DNA of 64,000 bases. Origin: Paenirhodobacter ferrireducens (GTDB lineage: Bacteria; Pseudomonadota; Alphaproteobacteria; Rhodobacterales; Rhodobacteraceae). The stretch spans positions 155,293 to 219,292 of the forward strand of contig NZ_SAVB01000003.1 of the NCBI RefSeq assembly GCF_004022265.1, read 5' to 3'. The notes under the pieces were generated by a model. The model was given only the letters and a program-made list of their open reading frames with translations, had not been told where the DNA came from and searched no databases. Numbering within the stretch: position 1 is the first letter of the stretch; each line of letters opens with the position of its first letter. The translations under genes and the position numbers were made by a program. Positions 17,096 to 26,592 of this stretch are shown here, in pieces.

Positions 17096-17994
17096 GACAT
17101 GTGACCGTGGCGGCCGCCGCCTATCCCTTCGATCAGGTCACCGATGTCGCGCAATGGGCGGCGAAGGTGCGGGCCTGGGGGCAGCAGGCGGTGCTGAAAG
17201 GCGCCGATCTGCTGGTCTTTCCCGAATATGCGGCGATGGAGCTTGCGGCACTTGGCGGGCCGCAGGTCGCCGCCGATCTCGAGGCGTCGCTGAACGAGGT
17301 GGTGCGCCACCGCGCCGCGATGGAGGCGACCTTCGAGGGGCTGGCGATCGAGTTCGGGCTGACCATCCTCGCCCCCTCGGGCCCGGTGATCGAGGGCGGG
17401 CGGCGGCTGAACCGCGCCACGCTCTTCGGTCCGGCCGGGCGCATCGGCCATCAGGACAAGGCGATGATGACCCGTTTCGAGCGCGAGGAGTGGTCGGTCG
17501 AGGCGGGCGCGGGGCTGACCCTCTTCGACACCGCGCTTGGCCGCATCGGCGTGCTGATCTGCTATGACAGCGAATTCCCGCTGCTGGCCCGGGCACTCGC
17601 CGAGGCGGGGGCCGAGATCCTGCTTGTCCCGTCCTGCACCGACACCGAGGCGGGCTTCTGGCGGGTGCGCGTGGGCGCCATGGCGCGCGCGCTTGAAAGC
17701 CAGTGCGTCGTCGTGCACGCGCCGACCGTGGGCGAGGCGCTGTGGTGCCCGGCGATCGACGTGAACCGGGGCGCGGCGGCGATCTATGGCCCCCCGGACA
17801 CCGGCTGGCCGGCAACGGGCGTGATCGCCGAGGGCGCGATGGACGTGCCCGGCTGGGTCGTCGCCACCGTCGATCTGGATCAGGTCGCCGCGAGTCGTTC
17901 GGGCGGCGCCGTGCTGCCCTTCGCGCATTGGCCCGAACAGGCGGCGCAGGCCGCGCGCCTTCACATTGTGCCGGAAAAGCTCCGCGACGCTTGA
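17092..17994 (+). CDS. Carbon-nitrogen hydrolase (nitrilase superfamily)
   Basis: 300 residues from a GTG start that overlaps the GNAT stop. The Glu-Lys-Cys catalytic triad is visible: FPEYAAME (Glu), GHQDKAMMTRFEREEW (Lys) and GVLICYDSEFPLLAR (Cys). The C-terminal half contains VPSCTDTEAGFWRVRVGAMARALES, as in amidase branches of the superfamily. Likely a cytoplasmic amidase/omega-amidase-like enzyme; substrate unknown. Runs with the SnoaL-like and GNAT genes as one transcription unit. Confidence 0.88.
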   Translation: MRHVTVAAAAYPFDQVTDVAQWAAKVRAWGQQAVLKGADLLVFPEYAAMELAALGGPQVAADLEASLNEVVRHRAAMEATFEGLAIEFGLTILAPSGPVIEGGRRLNRATLFGPAGRIGHQDKAMMTRFEREEWSVEAGAGLTLFDTALGRIGVLICYDSEFPLLARALAEAGAEILLVPSCTDTEAGFWRVRVGAMARALESQCVVVHAPTVGEALWCPAIDVNRGAAAIYGPPDTGWPATGVIAEGAMDVPGWVVATVDLDQVAASRSGGAVLPFAHWPEQAAQAARLHIVPEKLRDA

Positions 17995-18075
17995 CATTCT
18001 CCTTGAATTTTGCCGCTTCACGGCGCATGTATCGCGCGCCCGCGGAATCTGGCGGGTGTGTCTTCAGGAGTGAAC

Positions 18076-18294
18076 ATGGCCAAGGAAGAAATGCTCGAAT
18101 TCCCCGGCGTCGTGAAGGAACTCCTGCCGAACGCGACTTTCCGGGTCGAACTCGAGAACGGCCATGAAATCATCGCGCATATGGCAGGCAAGATGCGGAA
18201 GAACCGCATCCGGGTCCTCGCGGGCGACAAGGTGCAGGTGGAAATGAACACCTACGATCTGTCGAAAGGCCGCATCAACTACCGCTTCAAGTGA
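18076..18294 (+). CDS. infA: Translation initiation factor IF-1
   Basis: 72 residues, canonical: [20 protein letters not shown], then [20 protein letters not shown] and [22 protein letters not shown]-fold protein that binds the 30S A site. ATG at 18076 follows a GGAG ribosome binding site (CAGGAGTGAAC). The stop overlaps the GTG of maf, giving the common alphaproteobacterial infA-maf-rng order. Confidence 0.98.
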   Translation: MAKEEMLEFPGVVKELLPNATFRVELENGHEIIAHMAGKMRKNRIRVLAGDKVQVEMNTYDLSKGRINYRFK

Positions 18295-18854
18295 AGCTGA
18301 TCCTCGGTTCCGCAAGCCCGCGCCGACGGGAGCTTCTGGGCCAGCTCGGGCTGGTCCCGGATGAGGTGCGCGCCCCCGACATCGACGAGACGCCGCAGCG
18401 CGGCGAGCTGGCGCGCGATTACGTCGCGCGGATGGCGCGCGAGAAGGCCGCCGTGCTCGACTGCGCGGCGGACGAGGTGATCCTCACCGCCGACACCACC
18501 GTGACCTGCGGCCGGCGCATCCTCGGCAAGCCCGGGGACGAGAAGGAGGCGGCCGAGTTCCTCTGGCTGCTGTCCGGCCGACGCCATCACGTGATGACCG
18601 CCATCGCCGTGCGCAGCGCCACTGGCCTGCGCGAGCGGCTGGTCGATACCATCGTGAAATTCCGCCCGCTCTCGAATGCCGAGGTGAACGGCTATCTCGC
18701 CTCGGGTGAGTGGCAGGGCAAGGCCGGCGGCTATGCCATTCAGGGCCGCGCCGGCGCCTTCGTGCCCTGGATCCAGGGCTCCTTCACCGGCGTCGTCGGC
18801 CTGCCGCTGGCCGAGACCGCGCTGCTTCTGAACGCGGCTGGGGTGAGCGCATGA
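18291..18854 (+). CDS. maf: Maf family nucleoside triphosphate pyrophosphatase
   Basis: 187 residues from a GTG start overlapping the infA stop (GTGA). Maf signature [18 protein letters not shown] at the N-terminus, the catalytic [10 protein letters not shown] segment, [13 protein letters not shown] and the C-terminal [16 protein letters not shown] motif. Hydrolyses non-canonical or modified nucleotides (dTTP/UTP or 7-methyl-GTP types), a house-cleaning role. Stop overlaps the RNase gene. Confidence 0.95.
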   Translation: MKLILGSASPRRRELLGQLGLVPDEVRAPDIDETPQRGELARDYVARMAREKAAVLDCAADEVILTADTTVTCGRRILGKPGDEKEAAEFLWLLSGRRHHVMTAIAVRSATGLRERLVDTIVKFRPLSNAEVNGYLASGEWQGKAGGYAIQGRAGAFVPWIQGSFTGVVGLPLAETALLLNAAGVSA

Positions 18855-19891
18855 AGGGCCGCATCGTCGTTTTGGGAGAGCTGCACGGGCTCGAGGCCGC
18901 GGCGCTGATGGTCGATGGCCGGCTCGAGGATCTGCTCCTCGACAGCTCGGACGCGGTGACGCTTGCGCCCGGCGCGATCTGTCGTGGCAAGGTCGAGCGG
19001 CAGATGAAGGGGCAGGGCGGTGTGTTCCTGCGCCTGCCGGGAGGCGAGAAGGGCTTTCTGCGCGAGGCGCGGGGCCTGACCCCGGGGCAGGGCGTCGTGG
19101 TGCAGGTCACCGGCGGCACCGAACCCGGCAAGGCGCTTCCGGTCTCGCTGCGGCTTCTGTTCAAGGGCCGCTACGGCATCGTCACCCCAGGCGCGCCGGG
19201 GCTGAACGTCTCGCGCCGGATCCAGGACGAGGATCTGCGCGACGGGCTGCAGGCGATTGCCGCGGTGGTGATGGAGGGCTCCGAGATGGGGCTCATCCTG
19301 CGCTCGGCCTGTGCCGAGGCCGAGGAGGGCGAGATCGTCGAGGACATCGCCGCGCTGCGCGAACTGGCCGAGGCGGTGACCGGCGACAGCACGGGCGAGC
19401 CCGAGCTGCTGGTCGATGCGCCGAGCCCGCAGGAAGAGGCCTGGCGCGAATGGGCCGACCCCGCCCCCGAGGAGGTGGTCGAGGGCATGGCCGATCATGG
19501 CGTGCCCGAGGCGGTCGATGCGCTGCTGTCGCCGCGGGTCGATCTGACCGGCGGCGGCCATATGATGATCGAGCCGACCCGCGCGCTGATCGCGGTCGAT
19601 GTCAACACCGGCGCCGACACCTCGCCGGCCGCAAGCCTCAAGGCGAACATCGCCGCCGCGCGCGAGCTGCCGCGGCAGCTGCGGCTGCGTGGCCTCGGCG
19701 GTCAGGTGGTGGTCGATTTCGCGCCGATGCCGAAGAAGGACCGGGCCGCGCTGGAACAGCAGCTGCGCGCCGCCTTCAAGGGCGAGGCCGCCGAGACGAG
19801 CCTTGCCGGCTGGACCCCGCTCGGCCTTTACGAGCTGGTGCGCAAGCGCGACCGCGTGGCGCTTGCAGCGCTTCTGGAGGGGCGGGCATGA
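18851..19891 (+). CDS. Ribonuclease E/G family protein (short form)
   Basis: 346 residues, shorter than E. coli RNase G (489). An S1-like N-terminal segment ([20 protein letters not shown]) is followed by [20 protein letters not shown] and the catalytic block [19 protein letters not shown] with the metal-binding Asp, then [16 protein letters not shown], the second Asp-bearing motif. The Cys zinc-link of long RNase E is absent, as in other short alphaproteobacterial members. Coupled by overlaps to maf upstream and yacG downstream. Confidence 0.88.
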   Translation: MKGRIVVLGELHGLEAAALMVDGRLEDLLLDSSDAVTLAPGAICRGKVERQMKGQGGVFLRLPGGEKGFLREARGLTPGQGVVVQVTGGTEPGKALPVSLRLLFKGRYGIVTPGAPGLNVSRRIQDEDLRDGLQAIAAVVMEGSEMGLILRSACAEAEEGEIVEDIAALRELAEAVTGDSTGEPELLVDAPSPQEEAWREWADPAPEEVVEGMADHGVPEAVDALLSPRVDLTGGGHMMIEPTRALIAVDVNTGADTSPAASLKANIAAARELPRQLRLRGLGGQVVVDFAPMPKKDRAALEQQLRAAFKGEAAETSLAGWTPLGLYELVRKRDRVALAALLEGRA

Positions 19892-20073
19892 GCTGCCCGA
19901 TCTGCGGCAAGACGAGCGTCGAGAAATATCGCCCGTTCTGCTCGAAACGCTGCGCCGACATCGACCTTGCGCGCTGGCTGAACGGGTCTTACGTGATTCC
20001 GGGCGATCTAGCCGAGGAAGAGGAGCGCGCCCCCGAAGGCCCGCTCGGCGGCGCCTCGGACCGGCCGCACTGA
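19888..20073 (+). CDS. yacG: DNA gyrase inhibitor YacG (zinc-binding)
   Basis: 61 residues: [20 protein letters not shown] with RCADIDLARWLNGSYVIPG. The CxxC...CxxxC zinc knuckle and DIDLARWL motif are diagnostic. E. coli YacG binds GyrB and blocks DNA binding. ATG overlaps the RNase stop; last gene of the infA-maf-rng-yacG run, followed by a terminator. Confidence 0.95.
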   Translation: MSCPICGKTSVEKYRPFCSKRCADIDLARWLNGSYVIPGDLAEEEERAPEGPLGGASDRPH

Positions 20074-20112
20074 ACCCACCCAAGCCCCTGAAATGCCCGC
20101 CTTTCGGCGGCG

Positions 20113-20142
20113 AAAGGCCCTCCCGACGGAGGGCCTTTTGGT
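20113..20142 (+). terminator. Rho-independent terminator after yacG
   Basis: Stem AAAGGCCCTCC / GGAGGGCCTTTT around loop CGAC, ending in a T-rich run. Lies 40 bp after the yacG stop and before tRNA-Phe. Confidence 0.85.
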
Positions 20143-20261
20143 TTTCGGGGGAGGGCGCGGATTTTCCTGCGCGCGGGACGAAAAAATCCGCAAAATCCTC
20201 TGGACAGCCCCCGCCCGCTCCAGTAGGAAGCCCACACCAACGCCGGACCAAACGGCACGGT

Positions 20262-20337
20262 GCCCAGATAGCTCAGTTGGTAGAGCAGCGGATTGAAAAT
20301 CCGCGTGTCGCTGGTTCGATTCCGGCTCTGGGCACCA
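20262..20337 (+). tRNA. tRNA-Phe (anticodon GAA), integration target
   Basis: 76 nt with CCA. Acceptor GCCCAGA/TCTGGGC, D-arm AGCTCAGTTGGTAGAGC, anticodon stem GCGGATT-GAA-AATCCGC, T-loop GGTTCGATTCC. The last 45 bp (20293-20337) are repeated exactly at 36115-36159, so this gene is the attB-derived end of the integrated element and remains intact. Confidence 0.97.
20293..20337 (+). repeat. attL, 45-bp direct repeat within tRNA-Phe
   Basis: Identical to 36115-36159. It starts in the anticodon loop (TTGAAAATCCGCG) and ends with the CCA, as expected for tRNA-targeting tyrosine integrases that restore the tRNA 3' end. Confidence 0.95.
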
Positions 20338-20635
20338 CTTCCACCCCTCACCGAACCGCAAAAAACGTCCGTAAAATCAACGCTTTAAGCCCTCCGGCTT
20401 GAAGCCAAACTTGAGGCTTGGCGGAAAGCGCGAATGTGCCATTTTCGGGCGGGTTTTGCCTTTCGGCACATCGTGAGCATGGCAAAAAGCATGGCAAAAA
20501 ATGTGCCCGCCGGGCTTTTGGCACATCCCGCGACTCGGGGGATGTGACCTTTTGCGGAAGGTTCGGCACATCCCGCTAACGCGGGGCAGCCCTTCGGAGG
20601 GCCTTCGAAGCCACGGCAAGCCACCAACACAGAAA
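20338..20635. other. Repeat-rich non-coding left end of the element
   Basis: No gene seen. A tandem pair of GCATGGCAAAAA lies at 20477-20500, matching TGGCAAAA pairs next to attR (36029-36050) and in front of the integrase (34794-34810): candidate integrase arm-type sites. GGCACATC occurs at 20465, 20520 and 20565, the last two as GGCACATCCCGC, and hairpins such as CCCGCTAACGCGGG (20572-20585) are interspersed. Confidence 0.6.
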
Positions 20636-20655
20636 AGGGGCCAGCTTGGCCCCTC
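20636..20655 (-). terminator. Terminator of the leftward tape-measure transcript
   Basis: Stem GGGGCC/GGCCCC with loop AGCTT; on the reverse strand it is followed by TTTT. Located 15 bp past the stop of the small gene at 20670. Confidence 0.75.
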
Positions 20656-20669
20656 TCTCGCTCAGTCGA

Positions 20670-20870
20670 CTAGGTGTCGTGGTCTTCGTCTTCGCCCGCG
20701 TCAGCGGGCACGCGCCGCCCATGGGCGGTGAAGCTCAAGCCGTCACCGGACGCGGTGACAGGCACGCCCGCCGTGAAGAGGTCGTGCAGCCTGTCGGCCT
20801 TGGCCTCAATCTCAGGGCTGTTGAACATTCCGCGCGGGTTGGGTGCCCCGGCATAGACGTATCCGCTCAT
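20670..20870 (-). CDS. Small hypothetical phage-type protein downstream of the tape measure gene
   Basis: 66 residues, MSGYVYAGAPNPRGMFNSPE... ending in an acidic tail AGEDEDHDT. No signal peptide or membrane segment. It starts 10 bp after the tape measure stop on the same strand and is followed by a terminator, so it is probably co-transcribed. Codon-position GC pattern looks like a real gene, but no family is recognised. Confidence 0.6.
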   Translation of the reverse strand: MSGYVYAGAPNPRGMFNSPEIEAKADRLHDLFTAGVPVTASGDGLSFTAHGRRVPADAGEDEDHDT

Positions 20871-20880
20871 ATCGGACTCC

Positions 20881-23800
20881 TTAGTGTTCGGTGCGCATTG
20901 CGCGCTGTCCTGCCGCTGCCATATCGGCGGCGATACGCTTCTGACTGCGCCGCATTCCGTCCGCGTCGGGCGTCTGAATGTTGAAGGTCATGTGCTGGGT
21001 CACGATCTTGTCACCGCCCCCGGCGCTGTCCCCCATTTCCACCGGAATCTTCCGGTTCTTGGACAGCGGGATAACCGCCTCGTTCGGGTGCAGCACTGCC
21101 GGGATGCCGGAAGTGTTGGTCGTGCCCTGCGAGAAGTGCGGAGCGTGCCGGAAGGCAGAAGCGGGCATGGTCGTGAAGCCCACGGGCGAGGTGGACACGC
21201 CCCCTTCCGAGAACGCCCCCAAGGCCATGCCAAGCAGCCCCTGCCAGCCGCCGATACCGGACAGGATGCCCCCACCAGACGCGCCAGAAGCCACACCAGA
21301 CGCAAGGATGGGCGCACCCTGTGCCGCGCCCTGCACAACGCCCGCGCCCAGCGTTGCGCCGCCCGTGCTGGCGGCGGTGCTGATCTGCGCCCCGGCCATT
21401 GCGCCGCCGGTCTGGACGCCAGAACGCACAGCGGCCCCAGCCTGCGCGCCTGCGCCGGTCATGGCAGCCTGAATCTGCGCCGCGACCTGCCCACCCGCCT
21501 GCACCATAGACGCGGCGATGGTGCTGCCCGCCTGACCCGCGCCCGTGGTCATCGCTGCAAGGTCAGGATCGCCCATGCTGGACAGGCCCAGCGAAGAGAA
21601 GAGGCCCGACAGAAGACCGCCGTTGTCAGCGCCAAGGGCGGTGAAAAGCTCCTTGGTGGCATTCTGCGCCACAGCGTCAAAGACCGGCGCAAAGAGCGCG
21701 TCCGCGAAGGCGGTGGCGTCGAATTCGCCGGTCTTGAGGAAGTCGGCAAGCGTGGTCGCGAAGGTCTCGGTCATACTCGCCTGAATGTCCTTCGCGGCGG
21801 ACTGCCAATCGGGGACGGAGTCCATCCATTCCTTGACCGGGTCGCGGGCCAACTTGGTAAGCTGTTCATTCAGGACGCTTGCGGCCTCGTACTGCCGAAC
21901 GATTGCCATGGTCGTATCGTCCAGCACGCCGCCGTTCGCGGCCATGGCGTCAGCCATGAAGCGGGCGGACTCTTCGGTCTTGGCCTGACCCGTCGCGAGA
22001 AGCATGAGGGCTGCATTCTCGGAGTCGAGCGACACAATCCGGTCATTCATGCTCTTGGTCAGCTTGGACAGTGCCCGCTCTTCGTCGCCAAGCGCTTCCA
22101 CGCGGCTGCGCCCGCCGCCACCCCCACCGCCGCCCTTGGTCGAGGTCTCGCGCTTCCGGGCAGCCTCGCGCTGGGCGTTCAACTGATCATCCAGCCGAAT
22201 GCCTTCCTCGAACTGGAAGCGTTCCATCCCGATCAACTGGCGCTGTGCCCAGCCCGAAATTCCGCTTCCCGCGCCCATTTCCCGCGCTGCAAGGCGCTGT
22301 TCGTTCTCATAGCGCAGGCGGGCAACTTCGGCCTGCCGAACCGTCTGCCCAGCCTGCAAGGCGGTCAGTTCGGCCCGCTTGGCGGCGTTGCTGATTGCGC
22401 CGCCGCCGATGGCGGAAAGGCTGGACATGATAGCGCTGATTTCTGCGCGGACGCCGCTCATGGCGCTGGCCCAAGAATTGGTCTGGCCCGTGGCCTGCCC
22501 GATCATGGACGGCATGGGCGCGAGAATGGCAGACAGGCGGTCAGCGGTCAGGCCCAGCGTGGCGGCTTCCTCTACGGCCTTCACCAGCTCAGGCGGTAGC
22601 TTCGCGCCTGCGTCACGGGCGGCAAGCAGCAAGGTAACCACCTTGCTCATGGCGGCGCTGGTGGCCTCAGGACCCTTGGCGAGCTTGGCCTCGCTGATTG
22701 CATCCGACAGGGCGTGCGCCTGATTGAGGGTCAGGCCGAATTCGGACTGGAGCCGGGAAACGGCATCAGCCGTCAGATAAATAGTTTCAGGACGCAGGGC
22801 TTCCGGCAGATAGGTGGCGGAATCCCACTGTGCCATAAGGTCGGTGACCCCGCTCATGGTCTTGGCGAGGGCTGCCACGCCCTCCTGAAGCTGGGCTTCC
22901 ATCTTCATCGCCGCGACGGCTGCCATTGCGGCGTGAAACTTCTGCGCGGACTCGGCTGCCAGCCCGAATTCCTCGCGCAGGGCGAGCGTCCCGCCGTTCA
23001 CGGCGGCGGCGGAGTCGCGGTAGGTGGTCAGGGTCGTGTTAAGATCGCTGACCACGTCGTCAAACTTCCGAGTGGCCTCGCCACCGGAAAGCAGGATCGG
23101 CACAAGCGCGCCCATGATCGCAGCGACGGCCCCGGCAACGGCACCCCAGACGCCGAAGCCCCCGAGAAGCTGGGGAAGCTGCATCGCCAGCGCCCGCGTG
23201 GCATCGGTGCCCGCCGCGACCTGCACAAAGAAGTCGCCCACCTGATAACTGGCGTTCTGGACCTGATAGCCCGCCTTGCTGGCGGCGGTGCCTACGCGGC
23301 CCACCCCCTCAAGGGTGGCAGCGGCCTGTTCCCGCGCGCGGGCGGCAAGCTGCGTGCTGATTACGCCCGCACGCTCTGCGGCTGCGATCCGTTCAAGGGT
23401 GGCTTCGTATTGCTTGCTGGCGGCAAAGAGCGGGTTGAATTCAGCCCGCAGGGCGTCCAACGCGGCGCTGTGGGTCGCGGCGGAACGCGCCGCTTCGGTC
23501 TGTTCCCGCGCGAGCTGGGCAAGGCTGCCCTTGGCGTATTCCGCCTCCGTGGCGGCGTTGTTGATCGCCACGCGGACGTTTTCGTAATCGTTCCGGGCCG
23601 TCTTGACCGCCATCAAGTCGGCAGGGGCGGCAAGGGCCGTCTTGAGGCGAGCGAGCGCCGACTCCAGCTTCGCCATTCCGGCGGTGTCGCCAAGATCGCC
23701 GAGGCGGTAGCCCAGCTTGAGGGCGGACGTGTCGGCCTGCCGGATCGAAGCATCTGCGGCCAGCATGACGCGGCGCATATCGGCTGCGGCCTTGTCGTAC

Positions 23801-24042
23801 GCGCGGGTGGTGGCGGAAAGGGCGGTATTGAGCTTCTGGGTTTCGGTGGTCGCGGCGCGCAGGGGCGTGACGTCAAACTGCGGCTTGTGATTGGCGAGCT
23901 TGGCAAAGGTGCCATCGGCGGCGCGGTCAAGGTCCTGCACCGCCTTCTTTACGGCGGACAGGGCGGCGGTGAAACGCTTGGAACCGGCCTCAGCCTGTGC
24001 GGCGTCGATCTTGAGGGCGAGAGAGTGAATCTGTTCGGTCAT
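20881..24042 (-). CDS. Phage tail tape measure protein (lambda-like C-terminus)
   Basis: 1053 residues from ATG at 24042 (MTEQIHSLALKIDAAQAEAG); the longer frame to 24195 adds Arg/Pro-rich non-coding sequence. Long helical N-terminal half with Ala-rich heptad-like stretches, one hydrophobic segment (~FGVWGAVAGAVAAIMGALVP), a Gly run near residue 600, and a C-terminal end FSEGGVSTSP... GIPAVLHPNEAVIPLSKNRK that matches the end of lambda-family tape measure proteins. In tailed phages this protein sets tail length and is delivered with the DNA. Here it has no tail neighbours: upstream is a serine recombinase and downstream a small unknown gene and attL. Either a relic of a prophage or a satellite-encoded tail component. 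Confidence 0.82.
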   Translation of the reverse strand: MTEQIHSLALKIDAAQAEAGSKRFTAALSAVKKAVQDLDRAADGTFAKLANHKPQFDVTPLRAATTETQKLNTALSATTRAYDKAAADMRRVMLAADASIRQADTSALKLGYRLGDLGDTAGMAKLESALARLKTALAAPADLMAVKTARNDYENVRVAINNAATEAEYAKGSLAQLAREQTEAARSAATHSAALDALRAEFNPLFAASKQYEATLERIAAAERAGVISTQLAARAREQAAATLEGVGRVGTAASKAGYQVQNASYQVGDFFVQVAAGTDATRALAMQLPQLLGGFGVWGAVAGAVAAIMGALVPILLSGGEATRKFDDVVSDLNTTLTTYRDSAAAVNGGTLALREEFGLAAESAQKFHAAMAAVAAMKMEAQLQEGVAALAKTMSGVTDLMAQWDSATYLPEALRPETIYLTADAVSRLQSEFGLTLNQAHALSDAISEAKLAKGPEATSAAMSKVVTLLLAARDAGAKLPPELVKAVEEAATLGLTADRLSAILAPMPSMIGQATGQTNSWASAMSGVRAEISAIMSSLSAIGGGAISNAAKRAELTALQAGQTVRQAEVARLRYENEQRLAAREMGAGSGISGWAQRQLIGMERFQFEEGIRLDDQLNAQREAARKRETSTKGGGGGGGGRSRVEALGDEERALSKLTKSMNDRIVSLDSENAALMLLATGQAKTEESARFMADAMAANGGVLDDTTMAIVRQYEAASVLNEQLTKLARDPVKEWMDSVPDWQSAAKDIQASMTETFATTLADFLKTGEFDATAFADALFAPVFDAVAQNATKELFTALGADNGGLLSGLFSSLGLSSMGDPDLAAMTTGAGQAGSTIAASMVQAGGQVAAQIQAAMTGAGAQAGAAVRSGVQTGGAMAGAQISTAASTGGATLGAGVVQGAAQGAPILASGVASGASGGGILSGIGGWQGLLGMALGAFSEGGVSTSPVGFTTMPASAFRHAPHFSQGTTNTSGIPAVLHPNEAVIPLSKNRKIPVEMGDSAGGGDKIVTQHMTFNIQTPDADGMRRSQKRIAADMAAAGQRAMRTEH

Positions 24043-24552
24043 GGGTGAGAGAGCTTTCGCGCTTTTGGCCTGTCGGGGGCGTGCTGGGTCCAGCACAGGC
24101 GCGGTGAGGGAGGGAGGTTGTCGGGGGCAGGGAGAAAAGACGCGGGGCGGGCGAAAGACCCAAGCCCGCCCTGCGCAAGCTCTCCACTTCGACACAGAAA
24201 CTATACCACAGGACCGGCGCGGGACAAAGCAACTGGCCCCGAACGGTTCACCTTTCGTGTAACGATTTAGGGCAGTTGTGTAGTCTTGGGGCGCAGTTTT
24301 CGGGGCGAAGTTGCACCGGTCAACAGGGGTGCAACGCCGGAGTCATAAACCTGACATTGTCGCCAGTTTGGAAACTGAAAAGTTGCTATTGCAACTGCCC
24401 ACAGGTACTACCGGGCCAAGTGGCCCCTACGGGTAGTGGCCCTTTGGGTCCCCCGGCACTAAATCTGTGGGCAATTCGGGGTCCGACTGTCGCGGCAGCG
24501 GGGACAATGTGAGGTTTGGCAGTTTTGCCCGCTAACGCGGGGCTTGACCCTC
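24043..24552. other. Non-coding stretch between recombinase and tape measure genes
   Basis: 510 bp with no supported gene. It should contain the tape measure promoter. Nested GC-rich hairpins are seen at 24413-24455 (GGGCCAAGTGGCCC and GGGTAGTGGCCC) and a CCCGCTAACGCGGGG stem at 24528-24542, just past the recombinase stop; the latter lacks a T-run on the reverse strand. Confidence 0.45.
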
Positions 24553-25215
24553 TCACCCCGCCAAGCGCTTCAACGCATTGGAAACGCTCATGGGCAGCCA
24601 CTTCGCCCCGCGCGGAGTCGGCACGTTGGCAGCGTTCAAGGCGTCTGCGATCTGTTGCAGCGTGGCGTTCGCTGCGCGCATGGGGACGACGATAGCAGCC
24701 ACCCGCTGGGCAGCCGCGTCAGCGGCGGCAATGGCTGCGTCGTTCCGTTTCATAGTGGCATCGCGCATCCCACCCAGCTTGACACCACGGGCCTTAGCGG
24801 CTGCCAAGGCCTGCTTGGTACGCAGGCTAATGAAGTCGCGTTCCTGTTCGGCAAGGGCTGCGTAGATATGAAGCTGAAACTTGTCCGCATGGGGCATGGA
24901 CGCAACGCGGAAAGAAATTCGCTTATCTTTCAGAAGGTTAGCGATAAACGCGACGTCACGGGACAGGCGGTCCAGCTTCGACACAAGCACTTCCGCGCCT
25001 TCCTTGCGGGCGAGGTCCAGCGCCTTGGCGAGTTCGGGGCGGTTATCGTGCTTGCCCGACTCTACATCGGTGAACGTGCCCAGCACTTCAAAGGGCGTGT
25101 CACTGTAGTTTTCCAGAAACAGGGCAATATCCCTGTCCTGAGCTTCCAGCCCCAGCCCGGACTCGCCCTGCGCGGCAGTCGATACACGGCGGTAGATCAC
25201 ATACTTGCGGGACAT
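24553..25215 (-). CDS. Serine recombinase, resolvase/invertase type
   Basis: 220 residues. Catalytic N-terminal domain: [20 protein letters not shown] with the nucleophile Ser, [32 protein letters not shown] and [18 protein letters not shown], followed by a C-terminal helix-turn-helix-like region ([20 protein letters not shown]). Length fits resolvases that act within one replicon (multimer or cointegrate resolution, inversion) rather than large serine integrases. The element already has a tyrosine integrase, so this is probably a second function such as dimer resolution of an extrachromosomal form (inference). The terminal TPRG..W...SV motif resembles the recombinase domain that reads DNA. 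Confidence 0.9.
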   Translation of the reverse strand: MSRKYVIYRRVSTAAQGESGLGLEAQDRDIALFLENYSDTPFEVLGTFTDVESGKHDNRPELAKALDLARKEGAEVLVSKLDRLSRDVAFIANLLKDKRISFRVASMPHADKFQLHIYAALAEQERDFISLRTKQALAAAKARGVKLGGMRDATMKRNDAAIAAADAAAQRVAAIVVPMRAANATLQQIADALNAANVPTPRGAKWLPMSVSNALKRLAG

Positions 25216-25490
25216 TTCCGGGCCTTTCTAAATCGTCATGGTTCCTTGCGTTCTTTATAGCATGGCGGATGCACAAAAGTCGAGTCGAATCAATGACTTG
25301 AATCGGAAACAATCGGTTTTCGGGGGTGGCAGGGCATTAATTACGACTCGTTAGGTCGTGTAAATGTGCACTGTCGCGCGGACTTCGTCGCTTGAGGCGC
25401 GCGGCGGCTGGAAGGGCGTTTCAGCACCTCGAATCTGAGTTGGCTTTTGCAAACTACAATATAAAAATCGAGTAGTAAGAGGAGATGGAC

Positions 25491-26246
25491 ATGGCGATCA
25501 GTGAGAAGGACATTAAGCTTCTCTGGGGGCGTGCAGGCGGCATGTGCAGCAAGCCGGACTGCCGTGACGAACTAATCGACGTGGGGGAGAGCGATGAAGC
25601 TTACCTCATTGGAGAGATGGCTCATGTGATTGCAAGGAACATTGGCGGACCTCGCTCCGATGGCGGTGGCGGTGATGACACTTACGACAATCTGATCCTC
25701 CTATGCCCCACGCATCACAGAAAGATTGATAAGTCGCCCGAGGGCACTTTCCCAGCCGCGCTTCTTCATTCTTGGAAGAGCCAGCATGAGAGGTGGGTTC
25801 GTGAGCGACTTTCGAGCAGAAAGTACAATAACCGCAATGAGATAATCGCAACTACTTTTGAATTGTTGGAGCAGAACAGGCTGCTTCACCAAGAGTTTGG
25901 ACCCGGGTCCGTTAATGCTTTAGAGAACCCGAGTTCGAGTGCGGCGACAACTTGGAAACTCCGTAAGCTCGACACAATTATTCCCAATAATACAAGGATT
26001 GTTAGTGCATTCCTCGGCGGGGCGGATATGGTCGGGGCGGATCTGATGGATGAATTTAGAGTCTTTCAGTTGCACGCGCAGGCTTTCGAGAGTAACCAAT
26101 ATGACCGTGCTCACCACTATCCGCTTTTTCCGGTAGCGTTTGCCCGGAGAATTGAAACAGAGAGGCGCATGATTGAGGATGGCGAAGCAAAACGAAATTG
26201 GCGTACGTTATTCATTGATTTCTTGGTTCGAGCGCTTTCTAAATGA
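25491..26246 (+). CDS. HNH nuclease-domain protein (candidate defence cargo)
   Basis: About 251 residues from ATG at 25491; AGGAG lies 6 nt upstream, whereas an in-frame ATG at 25485 would touch it. N-terminal ~95 residues form an HNH-type zinc/metal fold: WGRAGGMCSKPDC, GEMAHVIARNIGGPRSD and DDTYDNLILLCPTHHRKID. The remaining ~150 residues are unrecognised. Base composition is clearly AT-richer than neighbours, which suggests recent transfer. The 3' end overlaps the next gene by 68 bp, so the three rightward genes form one unit. HNH proteins of this shape often occur in anti-phage cassettes (family knowledge); function here is inference. Confidence 0.72.
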   Translation: MAISEKDIKLLWGRAGGMCSKPDCRDELIDVGESDEAYLIGEMAHVIARNIGGPRSDGGGGDDTYDNLILLCPTHHRKIDKSPEGTFPAALLHSWKSQHERWVRERLSSRKYNNRNEIIATTFELLEQNRLLHQEFGPGSVNALENPSSSAATTWKLRKLDTIIPNNTRIVSAFLGGADMVGADLMDEFRVFQLHAQAFESNQYDRAHHYPLFPVAFARRIETERRMIEDGEAKRNWRTLFIDFLVRALSK

Positions 26247-26592
26247 TCATCCGGTGGTTTCAAGCTATGTAAGATTTGATGATGTGGTTTTTGACGTGAC
26301 ACTTAAAGGCGGTGAGGTCAGACGTGTTTTGCTTTGCAATGAGTACACGTTTGGAATGCCGCAATTCTATAAGCTAAGATCGGTCTATGAGGGTGTGCAG
26401 ATATTCATGATCGGCGGAAATTGGAACTCCTATGATCGCGACGCAAAGATTCATTGCGTTGAGAGAGGGATCGGGCTGTACAACAGTGCAGAGATATTCC
26501 GTGCCTTTTGCATTGAGGAATTCTGGGATGTGCATACGAAAGATAAGAAGGGAAATAAGCTATATCGCAATGGAACAATGCGGATTGATTAG
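26179..26592 (+). CDS. Uncharacterised middle protein of the HNH cassette
   Basis: 137 residues, MAKQNEIGVRYSLISWFERF, mixed alpha/beta composition with no signal peptide or membrane helix. An acidic, aromatic-rich C-terminal part (FRAFCIEEFWDVHTKDKKGN) is notable. I recognise no family. It overlaps the HNH gene by 68 bp in another frame and the next gene by 23 bp, so coding potential rests on the AT-rich codon usage shared with its neighbours and on the long intact frame. Confidence 0.6.
   Translation: MAKQNEIGVRYSLISWFERFLNDHPVVSSYVRFDDVVFDVTLKGGEVRRVLLCNEYTFGMPQFYKLRSVYEGVQIFMIGGNWNSYDRDAKIHCVERGIGLYNSAEIFRAFCIEEFWDVHTKDKKGNKLYRNGTMRID

Noticed and set aside
20348..20630. Three overlapping leftward frames next to attL
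   Set aside because: They consist of hairpins and direct repeats, are not preceded by ribosome binding sites and lie past a terminator.
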